A DNA stretch of 64,000 nucleotides from Fasciola hepatica (Eukaryota; Platyhelminthes; Trematoda; Plagiorchiida; Fasciolidae), in the NCBI GenBank assembly GCA_948099385.1, contig CANUEZ040000014.1, positions 372,001-436,000 of the forward strand, in the 5' to 3' direction. The notes under the pieces were generated by a model. That model had not been told where the DNA came from. It worked only from the letters and a program-made list of their open reading frames with translations, and ran no database searches. Each line of letters begins with the position of its first letter. The stretch's first letter is position 1. The position numbers and the translations under genes were made by a program. Positions 1 through 14,835 of this stretch are shown piece after piece.

Positions 1-3000
1 AATTTGGAAGTTTATGTTGACCGTGTGAAAAGGAGCAAACCAGTGCTTTATCGACGCACTGCATTCGGCTTCAACTTTTTCACTGAGGACTTACTATGTG
101 AAGAAATAATTCTGAGAATACTTTGAAAAAATGGAACCGCCACGTAGATTTCAGTTTCATGTATTAATGAGTGGAATACTTTACGTTCTTTCCAAATGGA
201 GCTAAGCATTTTGTTCATAAATCTAACTCATTACGGAAATGTCGATCACTTTTCTAAAACTGTTACGATTATTTCCTTTTGAATGACTTCCCGAGACATT
301 TTATACTTTACTTCCTAAGTTGTTCTTTGTGAATTACCAGAACAGCTCAACCCAGTGCTGAAAAATAATCCTTTTGCTCAATCTTCCGGGAATCTTTAGG
401 CCCAAACCGAATTGACTGAGTCGTGACTGGAATTCAGTACTAGTTTGCAGTATTGAGAGTTACGGTGTTTAATCATTAGATTATCCGGGTTGACTCCCAA
501 CTGCTCATATCCAGCCAACATCAGTCTCTCGTAGGGATCACGAACAGATTTTGACACTTCGCTCTTTTTTCCATGATTGAGCTAATAGCTATGGCCACTG
601 TATTTTGAATTCATTATTAATGAGAAATGTTTTTCAGAACATGAATTTTTTTATAAAAAAAAAACAACTACGTGATAGAAAACATAGTACGTACGGATGT
701 AAAAACGAAATTCATCAGCAATAGACACTGATGACGGTCATCCAAACGGGAGCTCATAGAATGTGTACTCAGTTTCTTCACCACACCCAGTGATGTGTGC
801 ACCGAACTTACCTTCAGACTTTACTTAAAGCATCGTCGGTGTAACAGAAAAGTGACCAGTAACGAATGGTTTCAGCTAGGTGAGAGCAAGGTTTCCTAGC
901 TCTATGTAAAACTCACTTCACTGTCTTCCTTTTTGAAACTAGCCTAAAAATTGGCAGACAGAACACTAATAAACCTCTCATCAACTCCACCTATTATACA
1001 ATAAAGCTAGAATATTTTGGGGACAATGAACTGTTCATCCTTGAAGATGAAAAAATGGGCGGTTGGTCCAGGCGACAAGATTCGACCTGGTGTAGGTCTG
1101 ACTAGGTTCGGTCACTGATAATGTGTCATAAAGAGATAATTATAAAGAATGACAGACTCCTGCTCCGTATTTAGTACCTGTCTAATGAGAAATTATGCGA
1201 TCCAGTAGTCACCTCATTTATATGATTGAAATGAACCAAGCGGACTACCATCACTGTATTTGCATTCGAATGGCTTCCTTTTTCTGATTATAAGACACTC
1301 TGTTCTTGGCGAATGAGGGAGCTATTATATAACCTCGCTGGAGGTAGGCTGTCTTATTGGTTTATTCAATGAAACTAAATAAAAAAAACCTTGGGGCTCC
1401 GCATAACTTTGCTCTTCATAAATAATAACAGCAAGGTAATCAGTTCAAGAAAGGAAACGTAAAGTGTGACACAATAGCAAATGAAATTGCTGGTTGCCTT
1501 TTTCGCCGTGGCTCGTTTAACCAAGACTTCCTTTGATCACGTTTCATAGTCTTAAATAAAACTGGTATAAGAACAGCCTTTGATTTCGTCGAGTGGATGT
1601 AAAGTAGGGATTAGGAACAAAGATCAAAGATTCCCTATACTTCTTTGATCACTCCAGGAAGAAAGTCGAAACCTGTTTATTTGGTTTAGTCCATTTATTT
1701 TCAACCGAAAACGGTTTTTTTATGAACTGTCTTCCAATAAATTCACCCTGGACTGCTGATACTTGTCATTACAAGAACTGAAATCTTCGGTTCTCCCGTC
1801 TCCAACACACACACAGACTAAATTGTTCTGGGGAATTCTTTTCTCTCGTACCCATGTCAGGATAATTTTAGGCATTTGGGGAATCAGAATTTACTCACGT
1901 GGCATTCATAAGCGTGCCAAAGTGAACACTTTCCAGTGCGAAAAACGCACAATACTTCTCCAGTCCGGATATTTTTACAAGGGCAGATAACTGACAGAAT
2001 GCATGAAGCCGATTTAAAATAACACAGCGATTGAACCACGCAGATTGGCACAAATAAATATAGGCACGATTTAGGCAAGACTGAATGGATAACTCCAGTC
2101 TATCGTGTACTCGTTTTTCGAGGCTATCTGGCAATACGCCAACCCAGGGACAAAGTGGACCAGTGGAGGGCACCATTTCACGAGAAAGAATTTCTGCAAA
2201 TTGTGGAAATTGACTTGTAATAAACCCAACCATTCCCTTCGGTGGACTTTTTCGTGAATGCGTTAGGTTTATAGCTGAAGATGAATTTAATTTGACTCAG
2301 TATCTGCATCTGTGCTGGAAGTGAATCTAACATAAGTTATGTGTGGAGAAGACACACGGATCCGGCAAAAATAATTTATTTAGTGGTGCACTAGTGCAAA
2401 TAACGGCTTTTAGTTTGAAAATTTTTATGAAGTGGCTTTGGTTAGTCCATAAATCCCTGTTCTAATTGAAAACCTGAAGAAGTTGAACAATTGTTACTAA
2501 ATTTACAAAGAACCGAATGAACGGACTGTACTTCCGTAAAGTGATGGACAAAGTGTCTATTTTAAGGTGACGGGTAAAATTAAGTGATATCAAAATTCAC
2601 GATACCTCTCCCCCGTTTAGTTCTAGTTAGTCGTACCGATTATACTTCAGTCAGGCTCAGAAGAAGTTAGGAATCAAGTTTCTGTTAGTTTGACAAGTAT
2701 TTAACAGAATGTGAAAAAACTTTGTAAAACCAGACATTTTCACATGCTCGTAGCGCATAATTCAAAATACCCACGAAGAAAAAATATACCAGTTGCTTTT
2801 TCCGTATCTCTGAAAAGTGTAGCGCCCGGTAATTTTATTTACCGACCTTGGAAACTATAATACTAATGGATTGTTATCAACGGAGTTGCCAAGGTGGTTG
2901 CCCATCCCCGCCTGATTGGAGCTGAATGATGATCTGCAAAATAACAGTTTGGATTTCAGCCTACGGGTCATATAGGGACCCGCTTGGACCCAAGAACATC

Positions 3001-6000
3001 GCACACTCTGATGTTATGACCTTGGATGGTTAGGGAGAGATTGTTCGGTCAGTGAAACTAACCACGTTGGTAGTTTTCTGGTGTAGTCATCACTGAAGAT
3101 GCCCAAATTGAAGGAAATTACCTACTCACAAAATCATACAGTACAAGATAGCTGTATTATATGGAAGTTCAAAAAAAAACTCCACAAAACAAGACTTATG
3201 TTTTAATCAAAGAAAACGCTGGATAAAAGTCGACGAACAACAAAACTGGTGAATAGCACCGTAAAGACTGTTATTAAAAAAAAGAGCAATCTCTTCGCAC
3301 CGCATGGTGAAGCACATCTGAATGGGAGAGAAGTTGATAACGTAAATGGCTCTGAGTAGCATGCAAATGAAAAAACCCAAACTAACTCGGATTTTCGAAC
3401 CACCGTGAGCACTAAATTTCGGCATTAAGTCCGTAAGTAGTTATCCTAAAAACCAGGAGGCTACGAATTCAAAGAACAAGATCACACACCAGAACACATT
3501 TTGTTTTACATTTTTCTTCCTTTTTCTTTGTTTCATGCATGTGGCGTGTACAAAATGACTTTATTTTGAATAAGTCTTTGGTGATCATTTGCAAAGCTAC
3601 CTGATTTGCTTTGTTATGCGTACTTTCCATTTGTGGTAAAATTATTTTTTGACCGAAGTCATACGGCACAGATTTTCACTTCAATGCATGAGTTTCGAAG
3701 CATAATGAACTTTCCAAATAGTTAAACGATCCCGATATACTAAGCAGGATAACTCGATGTGGCAAACGTCATTTATGAAAGCGGGAAACAAGCTGTTTCT
3801 ATAATGTATGATGCTTCATCAGTTTGACTGACTAGCAAAGATGGTGATGAGTCACTGAAGAACTTGCTCTCAGATACCTTTGAAAACTATAACAAAGAGA
3901 AATACTCATCGTTTACCTGGTTTACACTCGAGATTACGTTAATAATTTGGAGTAGAAGGTGAATACACTGTGAAAGGATTCTACAGGGTCTAAGTATTGA
4001 ACGTACGCTACATATTGCCTCGTTTAAGTAAACAGTTAGAGGAAATTATTGTTCTTCTTTCAAAGTGAAAAAGCTGGAACTTGGACTTTCCATCCTCATG
4101 ACGGATGGATAGTGTTCCGAGTGCGCTAATTTCCAATGAACTGTATAGTCAAGAACTAGATGAACATTCTTCTGCCCAAATTTAGAATACCTCTTCCTAT
4201 GGCTCTAGCTAATTTGGCCTCACAAGTAGGCTCTTGTCCAAACGTGTTCGTGAACGCCACCCGGCTTCGGTGAACACAGGAGGAATTAGGACAATTACTA
4301 GTGCTGGGTGTTGAGACCTTGTGGAGTCAAATCATTCAGCAGAGGTGAAAAACTCTTTAAATGTCATTTGCAAAGTAAAAGGCAAGCAATCAAGACTTGC
4401 CAAGTGTTGCTGCTTAGCCACAGCCGAAGCCGTGAGTATTCATCCCCACAGTCCTCTCCTTTGAGCGCGGAAACAATTTGTGCAAGCACTTAAACTCCTA
4501 TGGCCCACTCCTTTCCCCCGAACGGGTGTGCAATCACTCGAACATTCTTCACTCTGATCAACTTCACAAGCAAGTATACGGACTGGTCTAGATTTTCCCT
4601 CTCCTTTCGTAGTTTTGTGAGTCATATTTATTGTTTTGTGTTGGTATGAGTAGAAATAACTGGAACGAGCTTGTTTGCAACTCGGTTTTGATCTCAATGT
4701 GTTCTGTAGGATTTTTCGCAGATTTAGATCTCTTCTCCAAATGGGGAATAATTTTCAACTTAGTAGGAAAGTAATTCAAATGAAAAAGCACATTTCTGAA
4801 CACTGAAAAGGTCCAGTTGGATTTCGTGGGTCAAGTGTGTGATCTCTGATTTCTGATTCTGACGAGAGAGGAGAAAAAGTCACTGTTGCATGAAAATGAC
4901 AGATGCGAATGGGAGACGTTTTTAGAGGTTGCGATGCAAAGAACTCGACAGTACCAACCAAAAAGGATGTTTTCCAAGTAGCCGTTTATTGCCTCGGATT
5001 TGTCGTGATTGCTTGAATCATTCATCTTTTGAGAAAATGATCAGTCGGTTTTACTTTGGGACATTTACTTCTAGCCTTCCAACTTTTCGAAGTACAATGT
5101 TTTGGATAATGTAGCCGTGAATTTCACTTCAAGTCTTTTATTTTGATGAATAACTAACACGGCAAGTGTTTTCTGAACATGACCTGCGTACAACAATAGA
5201 CAGACTCCACTGGAGCGGACCTAAATAACAGTTAGTTTTGACCGCCTATTTTCCAGAGAGTTCGACTTCCGATTGTGGGACACACTGAACTTGTGTTATT
5301 TTACCATCATCGATACCAACTTTGTTGAGTGTTGTAGTGCGTAGCGACTTTGCTGGATCTGTGCAATCGGCTTTTTACCACTAGTACTCAGTTGATGTCG
5401 AATGGGAAACCAACAAACCGCTAAAAATCACTACCGTTTAATGAGTATGAGGAGGAATTGTCCACAGATCCTCTTATCCTTCTTCAATGACTATAATGTC
5501 CTCATTCTTTTGTGCAATACAACAAGACCGGTGTGGGTAATCAATGAGATAGTATGCTAATGAGCTGAGTGGCAAAAATCCAAACTCCCAGATTCCTAAA
5601 GACACATATCCACTTGATTTAACTATGTGTAGTCGGCGGGACTGTCGAAATCAGTGTGGTTTTCATCCCCACTCCGATACATATTTACCGACTATTTATC
5701 TGTCCCGGTTATTGTTTTGCTCGTTTGGTGAAAAAACTGAAATTTTGGTCGATCATAAGCTTTGACTCCAAATAGCTCTTCACGATCTTCCTTTATATAA
5801 ATAGTATTCGTCCGGCAGCCGTAAACTGGACAATGAGCGGCAAAAATTCGCTAAACTCGTTATCCAAATTCAGTCTAACATAAGCAGTTAAAGATCGACA
5901 TGTGATGGCCTGAATTGAGAGCAGTAACTATCCATCATTTGCTGGTAGCTAGTGATGTTCCTTTTAAATATGTCGGTGTTGTTTCAGAAAACCTTAAGTC

Positions 6001-7100
6001 CAAGGCCTTCATGACATGGAAAATGTACTGATCTAGATAAGTTAGCATATGAAACAGCCAGTGAAAGGGGATTAACCAAGGCGAGATAATCCGACGTCGA
6101 AGAAATCACTTGCCCAATCCCATCCATATACAAGGACGTAATGTAGTTTCATCATAGTCAAACGCGTCGGTGAACCGCAAATGAAAATTCTGAGACAATA
6201 GTTGTACAATACCTCCCACATGCATCTTATCACTGATAGTCACCGATTCTTATTGATCTTTCCAAGAGAAAATTTCAATTTGGGCCTGGAACATTGAAAG
6301 AAATTTAGTTTGCTCAGAAACAAAAACATCAGTTGAACCTCAGTGAATAGATCAACCAGTGAATTCACTTGAAATAGGACTCCAGCATATACTCAGCGTG
6401 ACAGTTTTGTTCGCCGAATCATTAAATTCAAAAGTTTCGATCAAATCTGAAAACCTTCGAAATAGAAGTTTCGTCATTGTCCCCTCGCTGAATAAGTAAC
6501 GAATACATTGTTTCGAAAGATCACAAACGGACAACATGCTCGTTTTTGGTAACATCAACCTCCTGGCTAGTAGGTTAGATACTCATAATCTACGATCAAC
6601 GTTTGTGTGTTAAAATGTGATTGGGGGTCATGAAAATTGGTGTTTCGTGGTTAGGAAAAAGACGGGAGGGGAAGAGTTACCTTTCCTTGGTTGAAAAAGT
6701 ACCAGCAAAACAATAAACATGGGTTTCGGGGATTAGTCATTTCCGGTTTCCATCAAAAGGTCAGCATATGAGTCGCACTGAGTTCCAAAGTCGGTCTCGG
6801 ATCGTGGCCAGAACAGTTGCAATGCTTTAACAAAACACTCTTGAGAACAAAGCGATGGATTGATTAGTCTGATTGCTGCAGCTTCTGCCATTGCTATATT
6901 TTGTTTTCAAGCTACTTGTGGTGTTTTTTTTGGGACTATGTAGTCGATTTTTAGTACGTTGTCGTCTACGTAATATCCAGCTTCTGTAATGTGCACCACA
7001 ATTGCACTTGTGCTGGCTCTTCTGTTTCCCATCATCAGCGAGGCTGGTTTGTGTTCTTCGATGCTCCGAGACCAGACTTGCAAAACCGATTGTGTTGATA
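1..7100. other. Gene-free 3' flank of VEZT
   Basis: No open frame above about 110 residues occurs on either strand, and none of the short frames shows a recognisable domain. Base composition is plain and moderately AT-rich, without long tandem arrays. It probably consists of old, decayed intergenic sequence; no repeat family could be named by eye. Confidence 0.5.
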
Positions 7101-7129
7101 GATTTCTACAGAACTGTGTTGATCGAAGT

Positions 7130-8500
7130 AAATTTTGGAAGGCTTACTAGACAACATTGAGACGCGGTCGAATGAGACCGGATGTATTCACGCTGAATCG
7201 TCACGAAAGCAAACAAGTGGACAACTTAAAAAGAAAACCAATTCGAAAGAAACACTGTGCAACGCAGACTCATTCTCGACCAACTGGCTGAGGAACATGG
7301 AACTAGACTTGAGCAGTTCACCGAAGACTTGATCGCCAGACAGGTCAGTGAGGAAATCTTCAAACTGCCGGACACGATAAACGAGACGAAACCAAGAACG
7401 TATCTCTCGGCTTATACGCTAGCTATGGAAGCTTTATCACCAGGGTTAGGTTCCTATTGTTTTGCCTCTGAGAACGATCAATTAGATGTGAATGCACAAT
7501 GACAGCGACATCACAGAAAGCGACTGATGACTTCAAAACTACCTTAGTTGACTGTTCGCATCATCAAACCCAAAGGAACAGTAGAAGTATGCTTCTAACC
7601 GAGAAAAGAAAGCACTGAGAATGTTAAGGAATAACACTGACATAGTCATTTGGAGAATAGATAAAGGGTCCGTGGTGGTCATGATTGATCGTATAGATTA
7701 TATCACTAGCATGAAGGGCATACTAAAAGATTTAAGGAAGTCCAAAATACCGGGAGAAAAGGACAAAACTAGGACAGTGCAGGGTCAGCTCATCGCAGCC
7801 CTGTAGCAACTAAAAGAACTACCTTAGAACGGCCTAAACCACCTGGCACAAATGTTTCTTGACTTTATGGGTCTCTGAGGGTTTACAGATCAGTAATACC
7901 AAAATGACCAATACTTGATATGAGTGCATCTCAGTATCATTCAGTTGCTCGATGGTTAGTAGATATTTTTGAACGGGATCGTCGAAGGATTGCCGCTAAC
8001 CTAAAAGTTGCATTCCAATTCATATAGCTGGTTAGAGAACAACATGCTGGAGGACTAACAATGGCCTCTCTGAATGTGGCGTCTTTGTTCACCAGGGTTC
8101 CACTTCTAGAAACGACTAATTATTTGTGTGATTTCATTGTGGTAAACTAAATCAACATCGGTGTTACAATAGGCAATCTGAAAGAACTGCTATTACAATG
8201 TACTTTCAATGTCCTGTTTACCTTCAATGGAGAATTATACGGCCATACCGATGGAGTACCTGCGACATCGCCTCTGGGCCCCTTATTGGCTGATGTATTC
8301 GTTGCTGAGCTGGAAAATGGAGACTTCGTGATGCGATAGAAAGTCTACCCATTTCCCGTCGATAGATAGATGATATTTTTGTTCTAACTGGCAGTCATGC
8401 ACGGTTGGAGTCATTGATGGGGGAGTTCAATCAGGCTCATAGTGCAGTTAACTTTACATTGGAAATGGAAGAGAAGCCTTTCAAGACCTCTGACTGGAGC
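7130..8500 (+). pseudogene. Decayed Penelope-like element (N-terminal region and reverse transcriptase)
   Basis: Pieces in several frames read in order like a fluke Penelope-like retroelement. At 7,257-7,450 is an N-terminal stretch (LDQLAEEHGTRLEQFTEDLI, then LSAYTLAMEALSPGLG). At 7,621-7,760 is the signature around IVIWRIDKGSVVVMIDRIDY, matching the family pattern 'DIV-ADKG-VV-D--DY'. At 8,050-8,130 is MASLNVASLFTRVPLLETT, and at 8,240-8,320 YGHTDGVPATSPLGPLLADV, the motif before the catalytic loop. The catalytic region (8,360-8,460) reads as IDDIFVLTG after an in-frame stop, followed by FNQAHSAVNFTLEMEE. Stops and frameshifts throughout make it a dead copy. A GIY-YIG endonuclease domain expected downstream is not recognisable here. 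Family assignment is confident; the clade (for example Perere-10/Cercyon) is not. Confidence 0.8.
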
Positions 8501-11500
8501 ATCTTGATTTGTCTTTCTGTTTAACCAGATGCTCTTCAAAAACCTGAAATGCAGTTTCCAACGCGTAGAGCTTATCTGCTCACAGCTATTTTATCTGTCT
8601 CTCCTCAAAATGACACTTTTCTTATTCGATCTACACACGATTACCCTCAACACAAAGACCAAGCAAACAGTTCGATGGGATGTTAAGATTGCGGCACACA
8701 AAATGTTTCTCCGAAACGATGATTTGTGTGCACGGGTATTTTGTGTGGGCGGTCGGTAGGGCTCATTGTGGCCCATACATCAATACTGAAATGTAGGCAC
8801 TGATTATCAAACATCGCGGGCTCGGTTCCGTTCTTGATGAAAGCAGTAGTTTATACTAATGCTAAGCTACGTGAAGATAGTTTATCGTGCATTAATACTT
8901 CGTTCTCTGAAGAGTGATTTGATAATTTGTCGAACGCAATGATTGATTCGACGTTCAGAGATGTGCCACGCAGTGTACATCTGTTTCATCTAAATTGTTT
9001 GAAATTACAGATAGTTCTGCCCGAGTCTCGAAGAAGGTTTAAACACGAAAAGCGCGATGATGAGTAGTACTATTTTACTGCCAAGCCACTTGGACTTGCT
9101 CCCAATGAACTAGTTCACACTAAATATTGTGCCCGTCGGTCACCAGGCTTTGTTAGTGTGCAATTAGAAAAAGTCTTCAGTGTGATTCTAAGGTAGCCTT
9201 TCACGCATGATTGATTCGTGAAACGGTTAAAAGCTCTCTATTTTCACATACCTTCGGAAGCACTCCATGTAGAATGGATGAATTCACAGGCATTCTAATC
9301 TCTGCATTAAAAACGACATCTGCCTGCAATTTTATTGAGACTACCTGACCGTTACCCATTTTGATGTCAAGATAAGTAATTGACTATTTTTCCACAAATC
9401 TAGTTTTCACAGTGTTCAAACTGTAGGAGACCCCGAACATGTTTAGTCTAACCTCACAATGGTCAGTCTCCTCGGTGAGGAGAAGGTTCCATCTTCGCGA
9501 AGAGAACCTCCCCGTCTGTTATCACGAAACTTTGGTCAACTTAATGGATAAAGATATCCTATCTGAGAAAAGATACACTGGATTCTCTTGAAAATGGGGC
9601 ACGGTCTATTCAACTTGTTTTAATGAAAGCAGACCTAGCAGCTAGCAACAGAAGTGAACAGATCACAGCATCAGTCTCGATGACCAGAAAGGCTTCCTTC
9701 AAAATGCGACAGTTATGACCTCATGAATGCGTCCGACTCTCACTGAAGGCATGAGTGTCAATATCAGGATATGCGGATTTTCGCCCTACGCTTGTAGAAC
9801 CTGGCTAATCCGAGCTGAGGATTCTTGGCAGTAAAGCGTATGCAACAGTCAGTGTCTCCAAAACTTCACTCGCGTTTGATAATATCGTTGAGAAAAGGCT
9901 CAAACAAAAGTGACTCCCTCTTTCTGCACTTGGGTCATGGGGTGCGCAGGCAGAGCTTGTCGATTATCCTGCTTCTGCCACCGGTCACTTTCGCCAATTG
10001 GCTGCCTCGAACTGGCCGCGACTCCCTTCCTAAAATACTGTACCGTTATCACCCAAGAAAAAGAAAGTAAATGAAAAAAAGATTTAAAACAGATAAATAT
10101 GATCGTGCCCAAGGCTTGAGACGACCGAGCGACGAGAAACAGGAAAGCGGATCTATTGCTTGGATCGATAGAATGAGGGATGAATCCTGTCAAGCCGTGC
10201 TTAGTCTCGAAAGCAGCCCATCAGAAGGCTTGACCGCCCACACCGGTCGGACCAAAAAGTTGTGCAACGAGTTGGTACAAGGACAGACACAGGATATAAT
10301 CACTATTGTACGATAATAGAACAGGCAAAGAAGCGGTCCCTCTCGCCATTGCGGGACAATACTTAATAATTACGCCTTTTGACCAGTGGTTGAACAAGAA
10401 TAATTCCATAATCAATTTGATGGTGCTTCTGCCCATGCAGAAACGTCATGAATAAAACCACCCAGTTTGAAGGGCAAGATACTTGATTTGATTACCAAAT
10501 GATTCGTTATGCAGTACCAGTGCTTAACAGACCGCTGTGCTTCCACGGTTTGCAATGGCTTTTAGGCTTCGATACTGCATGATGAATAACATGAGTGTAT
10601 AACTGACTTTGGTCATTGATTTCAAAGGAATTTCAACCTACAAACTCTCACACCTTATACCGTTTCCATTTCAGAATCTTGAAAACTCAGAAGGGATCAC
10701 AGTGGACACAAAGAGTCATTCCAGAGTGATAACTGCTATCGAACCTTTGATACACTTCCATTTTAAATGGTAAGTGAAATAGGTGGTAACGATAAAATCG
10801 TCTGTATCAAAAGAATCGACCACCGAGAAAGGATTGATTGCTTATACGGCATTTTCCAGCCTATACCGGAGTCAATTTTCTATTTTCCGTCCTCTAGCCG
10901 ACAACTGTACACAGATAAAATATACTGGCATCTAAATACCAGTATGAGATTTTTTCGAACAATACGTTGCACCGGTTAGTCTTGACATTTACGGAGACGG
11001 ACTCCACTAAATAGGGTTTCGGCCAATACGTAGTGCTGAAAAGAAATTTCGAACATAAGAATACTGTTCAATTCATGCTCTTTTTCAACGCCTAGTCCTT
11101 TGGACTATTCCGTCTGGTCATCCAGAGATGGGAGGATCTTTCGTTCTTGCAGCTACTCGCAATTTGGAATCCAGGACAGAATAGTTTAATGTATGGGAAA
11201 AGTTTGTCTTCTCAGTCTCGTTAGACTATTTCAGATGCATGAGCAATACTATTTTAGTACGAAATCGCTGACTTTGAATTTGGTTATTTTGACGTAAATG
11301 CATGGGAAAAATAAACCTGAGTAGTGGGTCGATCGGTATATTGCGTCACTAAAACGGAACAGTACTTTCCTAATATAACCAATTTTAATCGTTCCGATGT
11401 CCCAGGAATCAGCCTAGAATCAGTGATCTCAAAACAGATCTGAGTTGGCACAAACTGGCAAAAAGCTCGTTTTTAGTGATTTCTAATCATACTAGTGCAT

Positions 11501-13521
11501 CACATTTTGTGGCCAATTTGAGATCGTCAAGGATCAACAGAAGAGGGAAAAACTGGTCGACTGGGAGAAAAATCAAAGAACAAGGTCCCCACTCTTGATC
11601 CAGATCTACCTATGGACCGCTTTGTCCCACCACCCGCTAAAGATAGCAGAGGTGAAGTGAAAATTGTCTAGCTGACATGCCCAGGCTCTTTCCCGCGTTG
11701 GCATAATCAGGTAACAGAATAACTTCCACAGTGGTATGTCTCGATGAGTAGCCCGCCGTTAGCCCAGTAAAGTTTCCAATCTGTCTTTTGTGCCATAAAT
11801 GGTTCTTCATCTCTAAAAGAACCCTAGCTTCGACTGTGTGTCTTATGTCTCTGACTCGTTGGGAGCATTGAGACTAAGTGTGCGAAAGAACACTACGTTT
11901 GACCACAGACTCCACTGATGGCCTATGTGACCAGCTCATTTTTAAACAGAAGGATCACGTCATAAAATACCGGAGAAGTTTCTAAGGAAATTTTCATACA
12001 CGATACTAACAGTTGAGATAAAAGTACCCCTCAAGGCCTAAAGGGAAGTTTTCGTAATTAATGGGGAAATTAATTTGTTTACGTAATGATTCTTCATAGA
12101 TATTCGAAGCTTTACTCTGTTTGTTTTTCTCCCTTCGTTCTGAACATTACCATCATTCTAAAACCTAACTCTCCTTGTGGTTCACCTAGAACTGTTTTCC
12201 ACTTCTCATTTTGAACAGAGACCCGCATACCCCAAAAAATAAAGGATCTCACTTGAATTTTATCACCTGATAGGTTTTGGGTAAACTTCCCATCGCTAGA
12301 ATGATCTTGATTACCAGAGTGGAAAGGAAAAATAACGGGAAAATTTGACGAACTCTACTTTCCGCAGTGAACACAGATAAAAAGATCGCTTCAGCCGTTC
12401 ATTCGAAACATAAATGATTGAGGAACTTGAAAATCAACGGCTTAGAAAGCTACTCTTTGATCAAAAAAAAATCAAAACAATGGATTTATAGGAAGTGCAC
12501 TTGAATTCCAAAATTTTTTGAAGACCGAAGATTTGATTGAAACTGCTCGGACCACATATGAAAGCGATTTATAATCAGGCCTACCGGTTCGCGCGCGTTG
12601 TGGCATTGGTCGGAAGTCATACTAGTAAGGAGTTTGGGCGAGACACTCATAAAACTAATTCCTGTGGTTCTGTCTGCTGTGAATGTGTACGATCGCCAAT
12701 ACATGCCAGTCCCCAACAGTTCGTGTTGCACTCAATAAGTTTAGTAACCTTGACATAGTCGCATGGCATCCATCACCTAAGTTAACCATAGACAACCAAT
12801 CCCGTCCGGTAACCCTTGTGGTATGCAAGCTTCGCAGCATTCCGTGGGGGTTGCTCGTGTTCGATCTGCAAAATACAAAAATGCAGAAAACTCCATGAGC
12901 CCAAGGGCTCAACAAATGCATCAACAGGATCCTACACTTACATTTAACGAACACTAATGTGTCTGCCAACAACCTGCTCACTACACCCTGTTTCTAATTA
13001 ACCAATCCCACGAACAGCTTTCGTTTCCGACTTACTTATGCGCATCACTGGAACGTTCACTTTGAAAATGGATCAGCCGACATGTTCCTTGGAATGCTTT
13101 GTTCAAAACTACGGACGGCTTTCTTAAGATTAATTCGGTGATTACCTCATCTACGACTGGCTATTGTGGACCAGTACTTCTAACCAGATATTAAAGGTCA
13201 CGACTGCCTTTAGTCACCCCAGCCATCTCCATCGTCCTATGTTTTAAAATCAACCAGTGTTCGCGGATAGTCCTCAAGCTCTCAGTCAGCCTTGTGCGGC
13301 GTCTGTATTAACGCCCTCGATCAGCTGTCAGTGGTTTGGGGATTATGAACAACCTCGTAGACAATTTAGTAAAAAGGAAAGTCGCTAGTAGTAACTGGGA
13401 AACAACTGTGCGGGACCAGTGCCTTAAGCGTTGCCGTGACCATTGATGAGATGTAAAAAAAGCAAGCAATGATTAAAATTGAGACTAGAATGAACGAACG
13501 GGATTCTTCGATTGATTCAAG
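8501..13521. other. Gene-free stretch
   Basis: About 5 kb without a recognisable coding region. The first several hundred bases may be the rotted 3' part of the Penelope-like element, but no motif could be followed. Open frames here are at most about 108 residues, overlap on opposite strands and show no domain. Confidence 0.45.
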
Positions 13522-13990
13522 TTAGCGGTCACCAATGACAAGTTGCGGAATTTGAGTCCAAGAAGAACACCAATGCGTCGGGGAAAGCACTCCTTGTTCA
13601 GAACGCAATTTATTGATAAGACAGTGGTCGTCATTTCGATCGGCCGGAATCGTAAAAGCAATACCTATTTGCCTTTTCATCTTATTTAACCAGTTAATTT
13701 GGGCTTTGTATTCGCCAAGAATAGTCCCAATACCTACTGAAAGCACATTTCGAAGCGGCTGAGAACTGCAGTGAGTGGTTGCGTACACAGATACGACAAA
13801 GAACCATCGACGCATCCTGCTGGCACACAGAAGAGTCCAGTCAAACTGCTCGAAAAAGACCGATAACTGAAATCCATAGTAACTATACAATCCCAGATCT
13901 AATGCGTAAAGCTCTACCGACGCCAACACAGCTACGAATATTAGACACCGGGTTAACTGACGCGTGAAAGATTAAACAAAACCTAGGTTA
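13522..13990 (-). pseudogene. Decayed LINE AP-endonuclease fragment
   Basis: A 135-residue minus-strand frame (13,929-13,522) contains the string WFFVVSVYATTHCSSQP, which matches the LINE endonuclease core 'LFVVSAYAPTDCSS' found in the better-preserved copies of this window. It is followed by AQINWLNKMKRQIG and FTIPADRNDDHCL, which correspond to 'AQIGRLN' and 'PADRTDNGDRL' of those copies. The order is right for the endonuclease domain, but spacing is altered and the 'GDFNA' catalytic strand is lost. No reverse transcriptase follows. It is an old truncated insertion. Confidence 0.6.
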
Positions 13991-14835
13991 TTCGAAAAAG
14001 GGTTGTATGCGCGTCTTTGACGTTCAGGTTCCACGAGTCTTAGCCAGGACAGTTTGTTGCAATACTTGACAGAGTTTGCGAAAGATGAAGTGAATATTTG
14101 TCCTTGAGAAGTGCGTTTGATTTGTGCCCTGACTTAGAATTTGTAGTAATAGCAGACTTGTCTCAAGAGGAAAAATAACCAACTTAATATCAGACAAAGG
14201 GAAATTGAAAACGTCCCTGTCAAAACGATGGTGAGTTTTTGTCCGAAAGAAACTTAATACGTGATTCCACCGTAGAAAGGAAGTTTTCTCGGAGCTCCAA
14301 TCAGTCTCTGACTCGGAAGCTGGGACATCGATGATCCAAGAATTACAGTGGCCTAGTTTTTATTCTGGAACCCCAACCGAGACTTTTTATTCGACAGCCC
14401 GACAGGAAAGGTAATGGGTCATTACCTCAGCACAGGAATCTGACAATCGTCCGCGAAGGAACTTCTGGGATATCATAGGATATTATGGCAAGTTTTCTAT
14501 TTTATCTTTACGGGTGTAGAAACTATCGACACACTTTCGGATGCAGTCTTTAGCATCAAATGCAGGAAGCAGAACGGGGAAGTATCGTTTGGACTGGGGA
14601 CTGCCCAACTCCGGCTGCCCAGTAAAGCGCAATCTTTCATCCCACCGTCTAGAGGAACCCAGGTACTCTATTCCTATTTTCATCCAGTGAAGATTTCCCG
14701 ACTGGTCATCTGCTTCTTACCATGTTTATTCACTGGAGTTTCCCCTCCGGTAGTATAGTGGCTGGTCGTACAGAACCAGCTGTTGTCCATCAACTGACTC
14801 GGAAATTGAACTCTGTCTGGTCTCTATCCATCAAC
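13991..14835. other. Gene-free stretch
   Basis: No coding region or recognisable repeat was seen between the LINE endonuclease remnant and the weak GIY-YIG-like string. Confidence 0.4.

Noticed and set aside
12486..12981. Overlapping open frames of 70-108 residues on both strands
   Set aside because: No domain, no conserved motif and mutually overlapping; chance frames are the simplest explanation.
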